Below, piece after piece: positions 7,049 through 10,064 of a stretch of 10,064 bases of DNA. Each line of letters opens with the position of its first letter. Position 1 is the first letter of the stretch. Made by a program: the position numbers and the translations under genes. Under the pieces are notes generated by a model. It was given only the letters and a program-made list of their open reading frames with translations. It searched no databases and was not told the DNA's origin. Origin of the DNA: an uncultured Phycisphaerales bacterium (GTDB lineage: Bacteria > Planctomycetota > Phycisphaerae > Sedimentisphaerales > Anaerobacaceae); the NCBI GenBank assembly GCA_937927975.1, contig CALEZT010000087.1, positions 1 to 10,064 of the forward strand, written 5' to 3'.

Positions 7049-7084
7049 AAAAAAACGAGAGCGGCCTTTTTGAAGCCGCTCTCG
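7049..7084 (-). terminator. Intrinsic terminator of hisF
   Basis: A perfect 10-bp stem, CGAGAGCGGC (7056-7065) with GCCGCTCTCG (7075-7084), has a 9-base loop and on the minus strand is followed by seven T residues (plus-strand A-run 7049-7055). It starts 37 bases after the hisF stop codon. Confidence 0.92.
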
Positions 7085-7121
7085 GATACCGCGAAAGCCA
7101 AGGGCCAATAAGCGTGGGTTC

Positions 7122-7886
7122 TTACCGCCGGACCGACACGCCCCGACCGGCCAGGTAGTCCTTCATCTGCTGGATGCTGAACGTGCCGAAGTGGGCGATC
7201 GAGGCCACCAGCACCGCGTCGGCATGGCCCTGCTCGATGGCGTCGTACAGGTGTTCGAGGGCGCCGGCCCCGCCGGAAGCGATCACAGGAAGCGACACCG
7301 CGTCGGCAATCGCACGGGTCATCGGAATGTCGTACCCGGTCTGTTTGCCGTCGGTGTCCATGCTGGTGGGCAGGATCGCGCCGGCCCCCAGGCCCTCGAC
7401 CTTCCTGGCCCATTCGACCGCGTCGATTCCTGCGCCGGTGGTTCCGCCCTTGACCATGACCTCGAAACCCGAGGGCAGGTTGGGGTTCTTGGCGGTGTCG
7501 ATGGCGACGGTGACCTTGTCGCTGCCGAACCGGGTGGCGGCCTCTCGAACCAGACTGGGATTCCGCACTGCGGCGGTGTTTATCGAGACCTTGGAGACGC
7601 CCAGGCCCAGGAGTTCTTCGATCGCCTGACAACTGGAAATGCCTCCGCCCACGGTCAAGGGGATGGTCGTCCGCGCCACCGTTCGCTTGACCGCGTCGAT
7701 GAAGGTCTTTCGTCCCTCCAGGGTCGCGGTGATGTCGAGAAAGACCAGCTCATCGGCCCCCGCGGCGCTGTAGGCGGCGGCGTTTTCCGCCGGGTCGCCC
7801 ACATCCTTGAGATTGACGAAATTCACGCCTTTGACGAGCCGGCCGTTCTTGGTGTCCAGACAAGGGATGACTCTGCGGTAGTCCAT
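7122..7886 (-). CDS. hisF: Imidazole glycerol phosphate synthase subunit HisF
   Basis: 254 residues, the usual HisF length (about 250-258). ATG 7886 gives the canonical N-terminus [11 protein letters not shown] and has GGAGG six bases upstream; the open frame continues further upstream but without family similarity. The catalytic aspartates are at the expected places: D11 in IPCLD and D130 in VAID. Also present are the (beta/alpha)8 phosphate-binding glycines TVGGGI (78-83) and VIASGGAG (201-208), and LVKGVNF at 17-23. Known role: HisF uses ammonia made by the glutaminase HisH to convert PRFAR to imidazole glycerol phosphate and AICAR in cytoplasmic histidine synthesis. Here hisF stands alone with its own promoter and terminator; no hisH or other his gene is in the window, so the pathway is probably dispersed. 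Confidence 0.97.
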   Translation of the reverse strand: MDYRRVIPCLDTKNGRLVKGVNFVNLKDVGDPAENAAAYSAAGADELVFLDITATLEGRKTFIDAVKRTVARTTIPLTVGGGISSCQAIEELLGLGVSKVSINTAAVRNPSLVREAATRFGSDKVTVAIDTAKNPNLPSGFEVMVKGGTTGAGIDAVEWARKVEGLGAGAILPTSMDTDGKQTGYDIPMTRAIADAVSLPVIASGGAGALEHLYDAIEQGHADAVLVASIAHFGTFSIQQMKDYLAGRGVSVRR

Positions 7887-7942
7887 CTTGTGCCTCCACG
7901 TAGTTACGGGATTCTGCTGGGTTGATGATTCACATGCCGGGC

Positions 7943-7971
7943 AGTATAGATTGTGGAGCGAATCGCGTCGA
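7943..7971 (-). promoter_or_regulatory. Promoter of hisF
   Basis: Reverse strand TCGACG (7966-7971), 17-base spacer, TATACT (7943-7948), giving a leader of roughly 50 bases before ATG 7886. The -35 overlaps the left arm of the inverted repeat at 7967-7985, which would allow a protein bound there to control it. Confidence 0.6.
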
Positions 7972-7985
7972 GGAAATCCCTCGAC
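7967..7985. repeat. Perfect 7-bp inverted repeat between divergent promoters (possible operator)
   Basis: GTCGAGG-AAATC-CCTCGAC. Its left arm overlaps the hisF -35, and its right edge abuts a plus-strand TTGACT (7986-7991). Spacing and symmetry are like a dimeric regulator site; no T-run follows on either strand, so a terminator is unlikely. Confidence 0.5.
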
Positions 7986-8014
7986 TTGACTATTCGTTGG
8001 CGATGTCATACCTT
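7986..8014 (+). promoter_or_regulatory. Possible promoter for the 61-residue protein gene
   Basis: TTGACT (7986-7991), 17-base spacer, TACCTT (8009-8014). The -35 is good, the -10 poor. It would leave a leader of about 135 bases before ATG 8157. A second weak candidate is TTGAAC (8035-8040) with TAGATA (8060-8065) at 19-base spacing. Confidence 0.3.
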
Positions 8015-8156
8015 CTCCAGGTGAATCCGGGGAATTGAACCCTGGGGTAGATTCGCGTGTAGATAAGGGACCGAGCCGATCGCAACCCGGCTGGCGCATC
8101 GTGAAATCAGCCGGCGACAGGAGCTCAGAAAAGGGCGTTAAGAAAGGAAACAACAC

Positions 8157-8342
8157 ATGGCAAAGACCGAAATGCCTCATCCGGGGCACGATAAGCACCT
8201 CTGCTACCTCAATAATCTTGGTTTTCAGATCAGCAACCCCGAGGAGTACAAGGAACTGGTCCGCAACGGCAAGTTCATGTGCAAGGTCTGCGGCCGGGTC
8301 GCCGCCAGCGACAAGAACCTGTGCAAGTCGGTGGAATTGTAG
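8157..8342 (+). CDS. Small four-cysteine (putative metal-binding) protein, 61 residues
   Basis: The ATG has AAAGGA eight bases upstream (8143-8148). The product has an N-terminal His-rich start (H8, H11, H14) beside C16, then a CKVCG knuckle (C42, C45) and C56 near the end. This C...CxxC...C layout suggests a small zinc- or iron-binding fold; with only one CxxC pair, the ligand set (C16, C42, C45, C56, possibly histidines) is inference. The middle, about 17-40, is a mixed segment (LNNLGF, NPEEYKELV) that is likely helical. No signal peptide or membrane segment, so probably cytoplasmic. Supporting it as a real gene are the ribosome site, codon-like composition and a strong terminator 46 bases after the stop. 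It is divergent from hisF and precedes the gpmA remnant. I do not recognise a named family or function. Confidence 0.82.
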   Translation: MAKTEMPHPGHDKHLCYLNNLGFQISNPEEYKELVRNGKFMCKVCGRVAASDKNLCKSVEL

Positions 8343-8387
8343 TGACAGGTCGCGCAGGAACCGCGATCTCGGTGCGATAGTCCTTGA

Positions 8388-8422
8388 AAGGCCGCCGGGG
8401 ATGACGCCGGCGGCCTTCTCTA
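8388..8422 (+). terminator. Intrinsic terminator after the small four-cysteine gene
   Basis: Perfect 11-bp stem AAGGCCGCCGG (8388-8398) / CCGGCGGCCTT (8407-8417) with an 8-base loop. The T-tract is short (TTCTCT), but the stem is very stable. It separates the small gene from the gpmA remnant. Confidence 0.8.
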
Positions 8423-8455
8423 CATCTGACTTGTGCGAAAAGGGGGGTCTGGACT

Positions 8456-8615
8456 GTGATCAAGTTGGTGATGGTCAGGCATGGGCAGAGCATCTGGAAT
8501 CTGGAGAATCGCTTTACAGGCTATGACGCGTCATTGCCTGGCCGATGAGGAAAAGGTCAAAGCCGCCACGGCGTCGGTGGCCTCGCAACTGACCGCCGGT
8601 CGAAGCGGCCGGTGA
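8456..8615 (+). pseudogene. gpmA: gpmA-type phosphoglycerate mutase with internal deletion (both ends remain)
   Basis: GTG at 8456, with a GGGGGG ribosome-like run eight bases upstream (8442-8447), reads [20 protein letters not shown] then TGYD, the unmistakable start of a cofactor-dependent phosphoglycerate mutase including the RHG phosphohistidine motif (H9). After TGYD the frame soon hits a stop at 8546-8548. In the +1 frame from about 8529 the sequence reads [20 protein letters not shown] and ends at a TGA (8613-8615); this matches the usual GpmA C-terminus ([13 protein letters not shown]...VANQ type). The family is about 230-250 residues, so roughly 190 residues of the middle, including the second catalytic histidine and the catalytic glutamate, are missing and the ends are out of frame. 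The 2,3-bisphosphoglycerate-dependent glycolytic activity must be lost from this copy. A clone or assembly deletion is the main alternative. Recognition of the N-terminal part is very secure, of the C-terminal part good. Confidence 0.85.
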
Positions 8616-8635
8616 GGAAAGGCTGTGCCTTCGGA

Positions 8636-9655
8636 CTATGTGTCCCAGTTGAGCCGTTCCTCGTATCTCCAATAGAACCGCCCGATCAGGTGCGCCAGCA
8701 CCAGCGCCAGGTAGAACGTTGCGAACACCAGGAGATACCCGAGGAGCCATCGCTCGTCGAGCAGGCAGTCAATCACGAACGGGGGCAGGCGGTACAACGC
8801 GCAGCAGAATGCCGCCAGGAGGCAGTAGGGCAGAAACGTGCTGAACAGCGAGCTCAGCAGCAGGAGGGGATTCAAGGCCCGCAGGGATTCGAACAGGGTC
8901 ACCGCGAGCAGGGCCATCGGGAAGAGGAATCCGCCCAGACAGTAGAGGACCCAGAAGAGAGGACTGGTCTGGTCGCCATGGGTCAGGAGGAACGCCGGAG
9001 CGACGCACGCGGCGGCGCAGGCCAGGACCGTGAGGGATTGTCCGATCAACTCGCCGATGCCTGGGGTCAGAGCGGTCGTGTCCAAGGCTCGAATCCCTCC
9101 GGCGGCGCTGTCACGGATGCACTCGGTGACGTACCACGTGACGTAGAGCACGAACAGCAGCAGGGCGCACCAGTGCGCGATGACCGATACGATCCAGGGA
9201 ATCAACCCCGGCATGAAGACCAGGGCCAATGCTCGGGTCAACTTCACGAAGACCCTCAAGATCAGAGGAATCACGGCGCCGAGCGTCAGGATGATCAGGC
9301 TGGACTTGCACAACGGATACAGGAAGACGTCGATGACCCAAGGCAGCGGTCGTTCCAGCGGCTCGTCTCGCTCTCTCAGGACGTAGTCGCCCTGGAGGGC
9401 CCTGAGTTTCTCTTTCTCCTCTTCCGCGTTCCGTGGGTCGGCCGCATGGGTGGGGATCGCGTCGAACAACAGAGGGTTGCGAGGAGATGGGGATTCGATT
9501 GTCTCGGATACGGCCCCAAGCGGTTCCGCTGTCTGTTCGGGCATGGTCGTCGGGATGACCAGGACCTTCTTGCACTGAGGGCATCGGCCTTGCTTGCCCG
9601 CCTTTTCCGCGGGTACGGTCAGTCGCCTGCCGCAATGCTCGCAAGTGAATGTCAT
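8636..9655 (-). CDS. Four-cysteine zinc-ribbon plus multi-TM membrane protein, function unknown
   Basis: 339 residues from ATG 9655 (GAGG about 10 bases upstream, a modest site). Residues 5-28 form a zinc ribbon, CEHC...CPQC (C5, C8, C25, C28), with the RLTVPAEKAGKQGRC spacing seen in many planctomycete proteins that start with such a ribbon. A polar linker with a Glu/Lys-rich stretch runs from 36 to 105. About six to seven hydrophobic segments follow (118-137, 142-178 possibly two, 206-225, 233-255, 264-287, 304-325), and the protein ends in a charged FYWRYEERLNWDT tail. The ribbon is probably cytoplasmic; its partner (nucleic acid, protein or metal sensing) is unknown. It is tail-to-tail with the gpmA remnant, with only 20 bases between stop codons and no separate terminator. 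I do not recognise a named family for the membrane part. Confidence 0.85.
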   Translation of the reverse strand: MTFTCEHCGRRLTVPAEKAGKQGRCPQCKKVLVIPTTMPEQTAEPLGAVSETIESPSPRNPLLFDAIPTHAADPRNAEEEKEKLRALQGDYVLRERDEPLERPLPWVIDVFLYPLCKSSLIILTLGAVIPLILRVFVKLTRALALVFMPGLIPWIVSVIAHWCALLLFVLYVTWYVTECIRDSAAGGIRALDTTALTPGIGELIGQSLTVLACAAACVAPAFLLTHGDQTSPLFWVLYCLGGFLFPMALLAVTLFESLRALNPLLLLSSLFSTFLPYCLLAAFCCALYRLPPFVIDCLLDERWLLGYLLVFATFYLALVLAHLIGRFYWRYEERLNWDT

Positions 9656-9705
9656 TCGCCACGCGCCTCAATCCAGTTCGATGCACGATCCGCGCCGCCT
9701 GTTTC

Positions 9706-9714
9706 AGTATACCA
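9706..9714 (-). promoter_or_regulatory. Extended -10 promoter for the zinc-ribbon membrane protein
   Basis: On the reverse strand TGGTATACT: a TATACT -10 (plus coordinates 9706-9711) preceded by the TGn extension. No clear -35 is visible at normal spacing, as is common for extended -10 promoters. The leader would be about 45 bases to ATG 9655. Confidence 0.5.
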
Positions 9715-9757
9715 CAAACGGTCCGCGCCTCCTCCGACAGATTCTATCGAAAAATGT

Positions 9758-9787
9758 TTGCAGGATCGGGAACCGCGGTGGTAGAAT
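9758..9787 (+). promoter_or_regulatory. Possible promoter toward the gene starting at 10042
   Basis: TTGCAG (9758-9763), 18-base spacer, TAGAAT (9782-9787), with a TG extension before the -10. It would yield a leader of about 250 bases before ATG 10042. It is back-to-back with the extended -10 on the other strand. Confidence 0.45.
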
Positions 9788-10041
9788 AGCGGAAAATAGA
9801 AGACGAGAACGAAGGCGGGCAGTGACTCTATCATAATCGTTGACCGTCATCATCCTATTATCGGTGCAGTGCCTTTCATATCTTGCCTCCCTTCGCGACT
9901 GTCGGGCGGCCATGCTGTTTTCGCGTGGCTTCTCCATGGACGAAGGCCCACTTCGGACGTGACGGCAGTCTCCATGCGCGCCGCCACCGCTCGGCGGATG
10001 AGTCATATTTCATAATCTCATATCGTTGAAGGGAGAATCGT
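9788..10041 (+). other. Non-coding leader with small hairpins
   Basis: No supportable gene. The stretch contains stem-loops at 9909-9929 (GCCATGC/GCGTGGC, one wobble, followed by TTCTCC), 9941-9955 (CGAAG-gccca-CTTCG) and 9981-9997 (CCGCC/GGCGG), then an AT-rich patch with CATAAT (10011-10016) before the ribosome site. It resembles no riboswitch class I can recognise. Confidence 0.4.
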
Positions 10042-10064
10042 ATGGGTACGCACAGTCGGATCGG
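10042..10064 (+). CDS. Start of a gene leaving the right edge (M-G-T-H-S-R-I)
   Basis: ATG at 10042 is preceded by AAGGGAG (10029-10035) at six-base spacing, a strong ribosome site. Upstream lies a plausible promoter and leader. Only seven complete codons are in the window, so the product cannot be identified; the start itself is inferred from the ribosome site. Confidence 0.5.

Noticed and set aside
6785..7111. Plus-strand frame of 108 residues between the beta-helix gene and hisF
   Set aside because: It runs through the hisF terminator stem and has no recognisable motif; the internal ATG at 6968 lacks a well-spaced ribosome site.
7887..8198. Upstream in-frame extension of hisF by 104 residues
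   Set aside because: HisF homology begins exactly at the ATG at 7886, which has GGAGG upstream; the extension crosses the hisF promoter and the inverted repeat.
8612..9784. Plus-strand frame of 390 residues, rich in Gln/Glu/Arg
   Set aside because: Antisense shadow of the zinc-ribbon membrane gene, whose cysteine motif and helices lie on the minus strand.
9704..10006. Reverse-strand frame of 100 residues upstream of the zinc-ribbon gene
   Set aside because: No recognisable features, arginine-rich composition, and it covers promoters on both strands.

Overview
The window looks like a stretch of a GC-rich bacterial chromosome, most likely from the Planctomycetota and perhaps the class Phycisphaerae. 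That placement is an inference from gene style: a secreted parallel beta-helix protein ending in a choice-of-anchor-Q-like region, a four-cysteine ribbon fused to a polytopic membrane protein, a propeller-type secreted protein with DUF5648-like repeats, and housekeeping genes scattered singly instead of in classical operons. No marker here fixes the species.

Layout from left to right. (1) 1-663, minus: N-terminal half of ffh (SRP54), running off the left edge, with a good sigma-70-type promoter at 741-768. (2) 966-2402, plus: a secreted protein with seven propeller-like repeats followed by three 42-residue DUF5648-like repeats. (3) 4036-2467, minus: two consecutive genes for polytopic membrane proteins of unknown function, tail-to-tail with the preceding gene. 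(4) 4327-4244, minus: tRNA-Leu(CAG) with its own promoter. (5) 4767-6704, plus: a secreted beta-helix protein, with a structured leader upstream and a strong intrinsic terminator downstream. (6) 6776-7048: a gene-free, hairpin-rich stretch. (7) 7886-7122, minus: hisF, complete, with promoter and terminator. (8) 8157-8342, plus: a 61-residue four-cysteine protein, divergent from hisF across an inverted repeat, ending in a strong terminator. (9) 8456-8615, plus: the two ends of a gpmA-type phosphoglycerate mutase joined directly, so the gene is a deletion remnant. (10) 9655-8636, minus: zinc-ribbon/multi-TM membrane protein. (11) 9656-10041: non-coding leader or promoter region leading to a gene that starts at 10042 and leaves the window.

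The genes do not form one pathway. ffh (protein targeting), tRNA-Leu, hisF (histidine synthesis) and the gpmA remnant (glycolysis) are housekeeping functions, interspersed with envelope and secreted proteins of unknown role. No CRISPR array, transposase, phage gene or toxin-antitoxin pair was seen. The items most worth a second look are the internally deleted gpmA, the small four-cysteine protein, the inverted repeat between the divergent hisF and small-gene promoters, and the repeat architecture of the 966-2402 protein. I did not find a clear, previously undescribed multi-gene system.
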